Assembly (NCBI GenBank): GCA_947455385.1
Contig: CANGNR010000049.1
Coordinates: 1 to 8,536 of the forward strand
Direction: 5' to 3'
Origin: Microbacteriaceae bacterium
Lineage (GTDB): Bacteria > Actinomycetota > Actinomycetes > Actinomycetales > Microbacteriaceae
DNA length: 8,536 bases
Shown piece by piece: positions 1 to 6,185 of the stretch. The notes beneath the pieces were generated by a model, which saw nothing but the letters and a program-made list of their open reading frames with translations, was not told the origin of the DNA and did not search any database. Both the position numbers and the translations under genes were made by a program. Positions within the stretch are counted from its first letter, which is position 1. The number at the start of each line of letters is the position of its first letter.

Positions 1-920
1 CCGGCGTCGGCGGGCAGGTATTCGCTAAACGGCACCAGGCGGTCTGCGAGCACGGGCGCGAGAGACTCCATGCCGTCGACGGGGATTCCCTCGGCTAGTT
101 TGGCGAGCATGGTTGAGAGGTTCGGAAACTCGTGCACCATTTGGCGAGCCTTGTTGGCGACTGCCGGAGTGATGATGACCTCTCGGGCCGCATAGATCTT
201 GGTCGAGTCGAGCTGACCCGAGAGTGAACGCTGGTCGGTGACCGAAAACTCGCGAACGTCGTCGAGCTCGTCACCAAAGAATTCGAGGCGCACCGCGTGC
301 TCGGCGGTGGTCGGAAAAATGTCGAGGATTCCGCCGCGAACGGCAAACTCGCCGCGCTTGGTCACGAGGTCGACGCGCTGGTAGGCCAGCTCGACGAGCT
401 TTAGGGTCAACTCGGGCAGCAGATAATCCTTGCCGCGAACCAGAGTCAGCGGCGGAAAATCGCCCAACCCGGCGACCACCGGCTGCAGCACCGCGCGAAC
501 GGAGGCAACCACGTAAACCGCGTGATCCAACGCGGGCCTGCCCACTGAAATCTCGTGAAGTCGATGCAGAACCCGCAGCCGCTTTCCGACGGTTTCTGGG
601 CTTGGGCTCAGTCGCTCGTGAGGCAGTGTCTCCCAAGAGACAAACTCGAGCACCTCGGCGTCGGGATCCTGCGCCTTGAGCGATGAAGCAAGGTCTTCGC
701 CCTCGCGGCCCGTCGAGACGATCACGAGGTTCACCGACGATAGCCGCTTTTCGGCCCGCAAGCTCGCCAGCAATCCGACGACGGTCGAGTGCGCGCCAGC
801 GGCAGCAATGATTTCGAGCCGAGGATTTTTAATTTTCGCCTGAAGGGCTGCTACCGGGTAGCCATCTGAAACGAGTGCGACAAGGCGCGACAGAGCCTTA
901 GAGTTCGCGTTGCTACCCAC
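1..920 (-). CDS. mfd: transcription-repair coupling factor Mfd, N-terminal part (3' end beyond window)
   Basis: Mfd is the ATP-dependent translocase that removes RNA polymerase stalled at DNA lesions and recruits UvrA. The window holds the first 306 codons. They match the UvrB-like N-terminal module of the family. Residues about 35-55 form the degenerate P-loop region, with no Walker lysine, as is normal for this domain. Residues 92-122 contain the typical WETLPHERLSPS segment followed by TVGKRL. Residues 186-218 contain KRGEFAVRGGILDIFP, then an EFFGDE segment that closes the UvrB-like core. The RNA-polymerase-interacting domain, the motor domains and the C-terminal UvrA-binding domain lie outside the window. 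The start is GTG at 920-918: an in-frame TGA sits at 926-924 and no start codon lies between. No clear Shine-Dalgarno precedes it. The gap to the pth stop is only 9 nt, so translational coupling to pth is inferred. Confidence 0.95.
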   Translation of the reverse strand, partial: MGSNANSKALSRLVALVSDGYPVAALQAKIKNPRLEIIAAAGAHSTVVGLLASLRAEKRLSSVNLVIVSTGREGEDLASSLKAQDPDAEVLEFVSWETLPHERLSPSPETVGKRLRVLHRLHEISVGRPALDHAVYVVASVRAVLQPVVAGLGDFPPLTLVRGKDYLLPELTLKLVELAYQRVDLVTKRGEFAVRGGILDIFPTTAEHAVRLEFFGDELDDVREFSVTDQRSLSGQLDSTKIYAAREVIITPAVANKARQMVHEFPNLSTMLAKLAEGIPVDGMESLAPVLADRLVPFSEYLPADA

Positions 921-929
921 CCGTCAAGT

Positions 930-1517
930 CTAAGCGGAGTGAAAACGCAGCTGGGCGGCGGTGACGCCATCCTTGATTATTGCTTCGACCGCATCGGCGG
1001 CGATCTCTAGGGTCACGGGCAGTTCTTTTTTCTCGGATGTGCCGAAGTCACGCAGCACGAAGTCTGCGGTGTCCATTTGCCCTGGCGGCCGACCGATGCC
1101 GACCCGAACGCGCACGAAATCTGGCCCGCCAAGGGCCGAAATGATATCGCGCAGGCCGTTGTGACCAGCGTGGCCGCCACCAACCTTGATGCGCACGTCG
1201 GCGGCTGGAATGTCTAGTTCGTCGTGAATCACGATGATCGCGGCGGCTGGCACTCCGTAAAACTTGGCGAGACCAGAAACCGGCCCACCGGAGGTATTCA
1301 TGTATCCGTTGCTGCGGGCGAGTATCACCTTGGGTGCGTCGGCGCCGACGCCGAGCTTGGCCTCGGCAACCTGAGCGCCGGCCTTGTGGCTCTTAAATTT
1401 GGCGCCAAGTCGGTCGGCCAAAACGGCCAAAACCATCTGCCCAACGTTGTGTCGATTGCCCGAATAGCCCGACCCCGGGTTTCCGAGACCGACCACCAAG
1501 AACGTTGAGTTAGCCAC
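930..1517 (-). CDS. pth: peptidyl-tRNA hydrolase (Pth)
   Basis: Pth cleaves the ester bond of peptidyl-tRNAs that drop off ribosomes, recycling the tRNA in the cytoplasm. The 195-residue product has the normal bacterial length. It opens with VVGLGNPGSGY (N13 equals E. coli N10) followed by NRHNVG carrying the catalytic His23. The usual Thr before RHN is Asn here. NGYMNTSG supplies N74, HDELDIP supplies D99 (partner of the catalytic His), and GGGHAGHNGLRDI supplies N120, the tRNA/peptide contact. The start is GTG at 1517-1515, giving MANSTFLVVG as expected for the family. Only a weak AGG lies about 10 nt upstream. The gene begins just after the rplY terminator and is followed by mfd after 9 nt. 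The rplY-pth-mfd order is widespread in actinobacteria (family knowledge). Confidence 0.97.
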   Translation of the reverse strand: MANSTFLVVGLGNPGSGYSGNRHNVGQMVLAVLADRLGAKFKSHKAGAQVAEAKLGVGADAPKVILARSNGYMNTSGGPVSGLAKFYGVPAAAIIVIHDELDIPAADVRIKVGGGHAGHNGLRDIISALGGPDFVRVRVGIGRPPGQMDTADFVLRDFGTSEKKELPVTLEIAADAVEAIIKDGVTAAQLRFHSA

Positions 1518-1536
1518 GAAACCAGCCTAAATGCAG

Positions 1537-1567
1537 AAAACCCGGATGCACGCTTGGCGCATCCGGG
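1537..1567 (-). terminator. Rho-independent terminator downstream of rplY
   Basis: Read on the minus strand, a perfect 9-bp stem (CCCGGATGC paired with GCATCCGGG; arms 1567-1559 and 1549-1541, 9-nt loop) is followed at once by TTTT (1540-1537) and a further T-rich run. Outer A-T and G-U pairs can extend the stem. It starts about 18 nt after the rplY stop. The T tract is on the minus-strand side, so it terminates rplY transcription and not a plus-strand transcript. It separates rplY from pth, so pth and mfd would depend on read-through or a promoter inside rplY. Confidence 0.85.
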
Positions 1568-1585
1568 CTTTCAGAACCTGCTAGG

Positions 1586-2164
1586 TTACTCTGCTGCTGC
1601 AGCGAGTTCTTCGGCGTGACCGGCTGCGGTGGCAACCACGGTTGCGACGAGCTCGTCTGCTGGCAGGTCAAGCTTGACGCCTGCAGGAAGCACGATGTCC
1701 TTGGCCAGAACGTGGTGGCCAGCGGCCTCCTTGTTGAAGACGACCTCAACGAACTCAGGAATGTTGGTTGCCTCGGCGAGCAGCTTGACGGTCTTGTGCT
1801 CGAGGTCAACGGTGGTTCCACTCATTGGCTCACCAACGATGTGAACGGGAACCTCAACGTGAACCTGCTCACCCTTCTTGATGGTGACGAGGTCGATGTG
1901 CTCGATGATCTGGGTAACAGGGTCTTTCGAAGCCGACTTGACCAGAACGAGCTCGCTCTTGCCCTCGATGACTGCCTCGATGACGGCGTTCTTGTGACGC
2001 AGAACGAGCGCGATCTCGTGAGCTGGCAGGGTGATGTGGCGTGGCTCTGAGCCGTGACCGTAGATGACAGCTGGGGTGCGGCCGGCGGCGCGGGCCTTGC
2101 GGGCCGAGCCCTTGCCAAAGGTGGTGCGGGTTTCGGCGACGATCTTTGCGTTTACGTCAGACAT
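1586..2164 (-). CDS. rplY: 50S ribosomal protein bL25, long TL5/Ctc form
   Basis: bL25 binds 5S rRNA in the central protuberance of the large ribosomal subunit. The 192-residue product is the two-domain Ctc/TL5 form, not the short E. coli form of about 94 residues. The N-terminal 5S-rRNA-binding domain covers about residues 6-93, with the typical RKARAAGRTPAVIYGHG segment at 22-38 and HIDL near 89-92. The C-terminal beta domain spans about 100-180, including VPVHIVGEP and NIPEFVEV. The protein ends in an Ala/Glu-rich tail, common in actinobacterial homologues. The ATG at 2164-2162 is preceded by an A-rich leader with only a weak AAGAAAG ribosome binding site. A strong terminator follows. In Bacillus the Ctc form is a general stress protein, but I see no recognisable stress-sigma promoter here. 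Confidence 0.97.
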   Translation of the reverse strand: MSDVNAKIVAETRTTFGKGSARKARAAGRTPAVIYGHGSEPRHITLPAHEIALVLRHKNAVIEAVIEGKSELVLVKSASKDPVTQIIEHIDLVTIKKGEQVHVEVPVHIVGEPMSGTTVDLEHKTVKLLAEATNIPEFVEVVFNKEAAGHHVLAKDIVLPAGVKLDLPADELVATVVATAAGHAEELAAAAE

Positions 2165-2306
2165 GTTTTAGCTTTCTTGGTTTTGGTTTCTCATCAACTC
2201 AAGCGTGTTCACGCGAGGATTCTGGCCAAAGTTTGTCTGGCAGCCCCGTCGATAACGGCTTCATCCTTGCGGAATCGGCCCTCGCCGTTGTTTTCTTGCT
2301 CTAAGT
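2165..2306 (-). other. 142-bp spacer between permease gene and rplY (probable rplY leader)
   Basis: This is the longest gap in the window. On the minus strand it holds a weak hairpin (CCGT/ACGG, arms 2258-2255 and 2249-2246, loop TATCG), a second 4-bp hairpin (GCGT/ACGC, arms 2214-2211 and 2206-2203), and a purine-rich leader with AAACCAAAACCAAG just before the rplY start. Neither hairpin has a T tract, so neither looks like a terminator of the permease gene. I found no convincing -35/-10 pair. The spacer length suggests an rplY promoter or 5' UTR, but this is inference from size only. Confidence 0.35.
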
Positions 2307-3587
2307 CTATTCGCCGCGCGCGGTGTTTGCCAACCCGCGAGTCATTCGCCTCAGCACAAGGGCGATAACCAGGATGCCGCAACTCACGCCAACGGCTGGG
2401 CCTGGCACCGAAAGCAGCAGCGCGACGCAGAGTGCGAAACCCAGGATGGCGACGATGCGCGGCAGCGGCTTCTCGGCGCGGGGCTGGCGAAGGGCGCTCA
2501 GGTGCCCGATTGCGTAATAGAGCAACACCGAAAAAGACGAGAATCCGATTACCCACTGCAGGTAGGCGTTCGACCAGAGCAGCGCGATCGAACCGGCCGC
2601 GATGATTACCTCGGCCAACCAGGGCGAGCCAAATCTGTTGCGGTGGGCGAATGCCGATGGCAGCTCGCGGTCTTCTGCCATGGTCGCGGCCGTTCGTGAG
2701 ACGCCGGCAAGCAGGGCAAGCATCGAGCCTAGGCTGGCGGCCGATGCCACGAGCACGGTCACCCAGGCCGGAATCAGGTCGCCGGCACCGAGCAGCATCG
2801 CCACGAATGGCGCATCCAGGTGGTCTAGTTCGGTGCCGAGCGAGTTGACCAGCGCGTAGCCGAGCAGAAGATAAAGAGCTAGCACGGCCGAAAGAGAGAT
2901 CAGGATCGCGCGCGGAATGTTGACCTTGGCGTTCTTGACCTCGTTGCCGAGGGTCGCGACGCGTGCGTATCCTGCGAAGGCAAAGAACAGCAGTGAGGCA
3001 GCGGCGAGGATTCCGCCTGAGTGGCCGCCCGAGAGCAAGTTAGTGAAGTTCGAGCCAGAGCCGCGGTGGCTGGCGCCGAGCAACCCGGCCACCACGAGGT
3101 AGGTCGTCGTAATCGCCGCAAGGATCGCGGCCACGAGTGCGGTGCGGTTGATGCCGAGCGTGTTCAACAGGGTCAAAACAAGGATGGCCAGGCTCGCCAC
3201 CAGCTGCGTGTTGAGCGCGCCATTACTCAGCGGGGTGAGGTATTCGGCGAAAATCCATGCGATGGCACCAATCGAGCCGATCTTGCCAAACACGAAGGCG
3301 AAGCCGGCCACAAACGAGAAGTCTTTGTTTAGGTAGTGCCTTGAATAGGCATAGACCCCGCCCGGGCGGTCGATCTGCTTGGCCATCGAATACACAGATG
3401 CCGCGTTCAGGCAGGCTACGAGCCCGGCCAAGAAGAGCGCGACTGCGAGGTATGAGTAAGTCTTTGCAAAAGCCTCACGAAACACCGTGAAGATACCCGC
3501 GCCGAGCATCGAGGCAAGCCCTATCGCAACTGCGCCGAGCAGGCCGACCTGTTGCTTTGCCTTTGATGTTGCCGCGCTAGCTGGCAT
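2307..3587 (-). CDS. APC-superfamily amino acid permease
   Basis: This is a 12-helix secondary transporter of the inner membrane, most likely importing or exchanging an amino acid; the substrate cannot be read from the sequence. The 426-residue protein starts with a short polar cytoplasmic tail. TM1 (about 15-36) carries the substrate-binding GAGIF motif at 29-33. PGGVYAYSR at 75-83 is the conserved loop before TM3. TM6 (about 192-212) runs into GNEVKNAKVNIPRAI, the family's E-KN--NIPRAI signature. RTAATMAEDRELP at 298-310 follows TM8. Further hydrophobic segments lie near 43-66, 90-117, 128-146, 150-171, 226-250, 260-296, 323-339, 342-365, 376-395 and 398-413. It is slightly short for the family but has all helices. 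The ATG lies 11 nt after the prs stop with no clear Shine-Dalgarno, so co-expression with prs is likely. It is not part of the usual glmU-prs-rplY-pth block and may be a lineage-specific insertion. Confidence 0.9.
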   Translation of the reverse strand: MPASAATSKAKQQVGLLGAVAIGLASMLGAGIFTVFREAFAKTYSYLAVALFLAGLVACLNAASVYSMAKQIDRPGGVYAYSRHYLNKDFSFVAGFAFVFGKIGSIGAIAWIFAEYLTPLSNGALNTQLVASLAILVLTLLNTLGINRTALVAAILAAITTTYLVVAGLLGASHRGSGSNFTNLLSGGHSGGILAAASLLFFAFAGYARVATLGNEVKNAKVNIPRAILISLSAVLALYLLLGYALVNSLGTELDHLDAPFVAMLLGAGDLIPAWVTVLVASAASLGSMLALLAGVSRTAATMAEDRELPSAFAHRNRFGSPWLAEVIIAAGSIALLWSNAYLQWVIGFSSFSVLLYYAIGHLSALRQPRAEKPLPRIVAILGFALCVALLLSVPGPAVGVSCGILVIALVLRRMTRGLANTARGE

Positions 3588-3598
3588 CCGCGTGCTGT

Positions 3599-4576
3599 TT
3601 AGGCGTGACCAGGAAACAGCGAGTTGACCGAGTCGTCGTCGAACACTGCGCTGATTGCCTTGGCGATCAGCGGAGCAATCGAGAGCACGGTCAGACTTTC
3701 GAATCGCTTCTCTGGGCCGATAGGCAGGGTGTTTGTGACGACCACCGCGTCAACCGCATCGCTCGAGAGTCGCTCGACAGCCGGACCCGAGAAGATTGCG
3801 TGGGTAGCGGCGACGATAACCTTGGCCGCACCGTTCTTCTTAAGCGCGGCAGCAGCGGCAACGATCGTGCCTGCGGTGTCGATCATGTCGTCGACCAAGA
3901 GGCAGGTGCGGCCCTTTACGTCGCCGACGAGTTCGTGCGCGGTCACCTGGTTTGGCACGTCAGGGTCGCGGCGCTTGTGCACGATTGCGAGCGGGGCGCC
4001 GAGGCGGTCGGCCCAGATGTCGGCTACGCGAACGCGGCCCGAGTCAGGCGAAACCACGGTGAGTTTTTCTTGGCCGTAGTTGGCTGCGACGAAATCCGAG
4101 AGCATTGGCAGCGCCCAGAGGTGGTCGACCGGGCCGTCGAAGAAGCCTTGAATCTGCGGGGTGTGCAGGTCAACCGACATGATTCGGTTTGCGCCAGCGG
4201 CCGCATACAGGTCGGTCATCAGTCGAGCCGAGATTGGCTCGCGGCCCTTGTGCTTCTTGTCTTGGCGGGCGTATGGAAAGAACGGAGAGATCACGGTGAC
4301 GCGCTTAGCCGATGCTCGCTTCAGGGCGTCGAGCATCAGCAGCTGCTCCATGATCCAGTGGTTGACCGGGGCAGGGTGAGCCTGAATGACGAAGGCGTCG
4401 ACTCCGCGAACGCTCTCCTCGAAGCGAACGAAGGTCTCGCCGTTTGCAAAGTCGTATGCGGTGGTTGGCACGAGGGTAGTACCTAGTAGCTCGGCAATCT
4501 CTTCGGCCAGTTCTGGGTGGGCTCGTCCACTCAGCAGTGCGAGACGCTTGCGGCCTGTAATAGTGATTTCGCTCAT
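3599..4576 (-). CDS. prs: ribose-phosphate pyrophosphokinase (PRPP synthetase)
   Basis: Prs transfers pyrophosphate from ATP to ribose 5-phosphate, making PRPP for purine, pyrimidine, NAD, histidine and tryptophan synthesis. The 325-residue length is normal for the class I enzyme. Visible motifs in order are FANGETFVRFEESVRG (43-58), the ATP-binding YARQDKKHKGREPISA segment (102-117), SVDLHTPQIQGFF (134-146) with the metal-binding His138, VVSPDSGRVR (174-183), the catalytic KRR at 201-203, and the PRPP-binding loop VDDMIDTAGT (228-237). The end, SVNSLF, is also typical. The ATG at 4576-4574 has a good GGAG ribosome binding site (4585-4582, 5-nt spacer). It lies 27 nt after glmU, as in many actinobacteria. 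The pairing fits precursor supply for cell wall and nucleotides. No terminator separates it from the permease downstream. Confidence 0.98.
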   Translation of the reverse strand: MSEITITGRKRLALLSGRAHPELAEEIAELLGTTLVPTTAYDFANGETFVRFEESVRGVDAFVIQAHPAPVNHWIMEQLLMLDALKRASAKRVTVISPFFPYARQDKKHKGREPISARLMTDLYAAAGANRIMSVDLHTPQIQGFFDGPVDHLWALPMLSDFVAANYGQEKLTVVSPDSGRVRVADIWADRLGAPLAIVHKRRDPDVPNQVTAHELVGDVKGRTCLLVDDMIDTAGTIVAAAAALKKNGAAKVIVAATHAIFSGPAVERLSSDAVDAVVVTNTLPIGPEKRFESLTVLSIAPLIAKAISAVFDDDSVNSLFPGHA

Positions 4577-4603
4577 CGCGTCTCCAGTTCTCTGCTCTGC
4601 TGT

Positions 4604-6049
4604 CTAGTCGGTCTCTGATGCCTTGGCTGCCTTAGCGGCCTCGGCAGCCTTGGCCGCCTTGGATCCTTCGCGGCGACTCAAAACCCAGTCTGCGATGTTG
4701 CGTTGAGGCGCCACATTCATGGCCAAATCTCCAGGCTCGACGCTTCTTCGCACCACGGTTCCGGCCGCCGTATAGGCTCCGTCTCCAATACTAATCGGGG
4801 CGACAAAGACGTTATGCGAGCCGGTTCTAACGTGCGAACCGATGACGCTCTGGTGCTTCGAAACGCCGTCGTAGTTGGCAAAAATAGTGCCCGCGCCGAT
4901 GTTCGACTCGACGCCGATAACTGCGTCGCCAACGTATGAAAGGTGCGGAACCTTGGTTCCCGCGCCAATTTTGGCGTTCTTGGTCTCGACGAAGGTGCCG
5001 ATTTTGCCATCGGCACCGAGGTCGGTGCCAGGGCGGAGGTAAGCGAACGGGCCAACACTCGCACCATCGCCAATAACCGAACCGGTGACGTGCGACTTGA
5101 CCACCGAGGCAAAGTCGCCAACCTGAGAATCAACCAAAACGACCTCTGGGCCAACCTTGGCTCCGCGGCCGATGGTGCAAACGCCCTGGATGTGGGTGCC
5201 CGGCAGGATGACGGCGTCTTCGTCGATTGATGCCCGAATGTCGATCCAGGTGTTCGACGGATCGACGATTGTGACGCCGGCCATTTGCCAACCGAAACAG
5301 ATGCGGCGGTTGAGTTCGGCCGCGACCTCGCTCAACTGGTAGCGATCGTTGACGCCGGCCACGAGCCAGTTGTCGGCCACCGAGAGCAGCTCGACCTTTT
5401 CTGACTCGCCCTTGAGAATGGTTGCCGCATCGGTGAGGTACTTCTCGCCCTGCGCGTTGGCGGTGCCAACCTTGCCCAGAGCCGAGCGCAACTTGGCGGC
5501 ATCAAAGACATAAACGCCGGCGTTGATTTCGCCGATCTCGAGTTGCTCATCGGTGGCATCCTTGTGTTCGACGATCGATGCGAACTCGCCATCCTCGCTG
5601 CGAACGATTCGGCCGTAGCCAGCTGGGTTGCGAACCCAGGTGCTAAGCAGGGTGACGGCCGCACCGGCCTCGAGGTGGGTTACGAGCATCGCGTCGAGGG
5701 TCTGAGTGTCGAGCAGCGGAACATCGGCCGAAACCACGACTACTGCGCCATCGAAGTCTGCCGGCAGCGCCTCGAGCGCGCACTCAACTGCACGACCGGT
5801 GCCAGCGAGCTCGTCTTGGTCGGCAATCTTTGTGGTTGGGCTGAACTCGCCGAGCCAGGATGCGATCTCGTCGCGCTGGTGGCGAAGCACCGTGATGACG
5901 TGTTCGCCGCCGAGTGCGTGAGCTGTGGTCAGCACGTGCCCGAGCATGGGCATGCCAGCGATTTCGTGCATGACCTTGGGCTTTGCCGAGCGCATCCGGG
6001 TTCCTGCGCCAGCGGCGAGAACCACCACTGCTAGACGCTTCTCGGCCAT
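4604..6049 (-). CDS. glmU: bifunctional N-acetylglucosamine-1-phosphate uridyltransferase / glucosamine-1-phosphate acetyltransferase
   Basis: GlmU makes UDP-GlcNAc, the precursor of peptidoglycan: it acetylates glucosamine 1-phosphate, then couples the product to UTP. The 481-residue protein has an N-terminal Rossmann uridyltransferase domain with LAAGAGTRM (11-19, Arg18) and Lys25, D109 and N234 as the magnesium ligands, INAGVYVFD (175-183) and GYGRI (144-148). A left-handed beta-helix follows from about 265, with YLRPGTDLG, then KVPHLSYVGDA (366-376) carrying catalytic His369, and NYDG. Two motifs differ from the common forms: SAD replaces GD before PLL, and GTGRA replaces GTGHA. The C-terminus ends in a Lys-Ala-Ala repeat. 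The ATG at 6049 is chosen because TAAGGAG lies just upstream; the in-frame ATG at 6115 lies inside the tRNA gene. Confidence 0.97.
   Translation of the reverse strand: MAEKRLAVVVLAAGAGTRMRSAKPKVMHEIAGMPMLGHVLTTAHALGGEHVITVLRHQRDEIASWLGEFSPTTKIADQDELAGTGRAVECALEALPADFDGAVVVVSADVPLLDTQTLDAMLVTHLEAGAAVTLLSTWVRNPAGYGRIVRSEDGEFASIVEHKDATDEQLEIGEINAGVYVFDAAKLRSALGKVGTANAQGEKYLTDAATILKGESEKVELLSVADNWLVAGVNDRYQLSEVAAELNRRICFGWQMAGVTIVDPSNTWIDIRASIDEDAVILPGTHIQGVCTIGRGAKVGPEVVLVDSQVGDFASVVKSHVTGSVIGDGASVGPFAYLRPGTDLGADGKIGTFVETKNAKIGAGTKVPHLSYVGDAVIGVESNIGAGTIFANYDGVSKHQSVIGSHVRTGSHNVFVAPISIGDGAYTAAGTVVRRSVEPGDLAMNVAPQRNIADWVLSRREGSKAAKAAEAAKAAKASETD
4616..4660 (-). repeat. Lys-Ala-Ala triplet repeat encoding the GlmU C-terminal tail
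   Basis: Codons 464-478 of glmU encode five consecutive triads of the form K-A-A (one with E for K, the last ending A-S). The nucleotide level shows related 9-mers of the type AAGGCNGCC, with varied third positions, so the repeat is partly diverged rather than a fresh duplication. The tail follows the end of the beta-helix and would be a charged helix or disordered. Similar Ala/Lys-rich tails are known in actinobacterial HU-type proteins. Its role on GlmU is unknown. Confidence 0.7.
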
Positions 6050-6053
6050 GCCG

Positions 6054-6060
6054 CTCCTTA
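6054..6060 (-). promoter_or_regulatory. ribosome binding site that fixes the glmU start
   Basis: TAAGGAG on the minus strand lies 4 nt before the ATG at 6049. It is the strongest Shine-Dalgarno match in the window. It favours this start over the upstream in-frame ATG at 6115, which falls within tRNA-Gln. Confidence 0.85.
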
Positions 6061-6086
6061 GCTTTCGCTCGCGCGATTCGTTTGCG

Positions 6087-6157
6087 CTGGCCCACCAGGA
6101 CTCGAACCTAGACAAGCGCCTCCAAAGGGCGCGGTGCTGCCATTACACCATGGGCCA
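6087..6157 (-). tRNA. tRNA-Gln (anticodon UUG)
   Basis: The minus strand folds as a full cloverleaf of 71 nt including the discriminator base. The acceptor stem is TGGCCCA paired with TGGGCCA (7 bp), and the D arm has GTGT/GCAC. The anticodon stem GCGCC/GGCGC is perfect and encloses loop CTTTGGA with anticodon TTG at positions 34-36. The T arm CTAGG/CCTGG encloses TTCGAGT. The discriminator is G and the 3' CCA is not encoded. The U1-A72 pair is a known identity element for the GatCAB amidotransferase, which fits the indirect Gln-tRNA route used by actinobacteria (family knowledge). It lies 28 nt after the ABC-F stop and 37 nt before glmU, with no terminator seen on either side, so it may be processed from a longer transcript. 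Confidence 0.96.
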
Positions 6158-6159
6158 AC

Positions 6160-6181
6160 GTGGCTGCCGCGAGGCATCCAC
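6160..6181 (-). other. RNA hairpin immediately 5' of tRNA-Gln
   Basis: On the minus strand a 22-nt inverted repeat can fold as outer stem GTGG/CCAC (4 bp), one A-G mismatch, inner stem TGCC/GGCA (4 bp) and a TCGC loop. It fills almost the whole gap between the ABC-F stop and the tRNA and ends 2 nt before the tRNA 5' end. There is no T tract, so it is not a standard terminator. A role in protecting the ABC-F mRNA 3' end or in tRNA 5' processing is inference. Confidence 0.5.
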
Positions 6182-6185
6182 CCCT

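Noticed and set aside
1616..2050. Plus-strand open frame of 144 codons within rplY
   Set aside because: Its composition is the reverse-complement image of rplY codons and there is no independent support.
2246..2258. Possible terminator after the permease gene
   Set aside because: The stem is only 4 bp and is followed by G-rich sequence, not a T tract.
3605..4486. Open frame of 293 codons on the plus strand
   Set aside because: It is fully antisense to prs, which has all PRPP synthetase motifs. The product resembles no family I know and the frame reflects high-GC codon bias.
5543..6034. Plus-strand open frame of 163 codons
   Set aside because: It is antisense to the glmU nucleotidyltransferase domain and has no ribosome binding site or family motif supporting it.
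6065..6076. Small hairpin (TCGC/GCGA with a GCGA loop) between tRNA-Gln and glmU
   Set aside because: It has only 4 bp and no T tract, so it cannot be claimed as a terminator and is expected by chance in GC-rich sequence.
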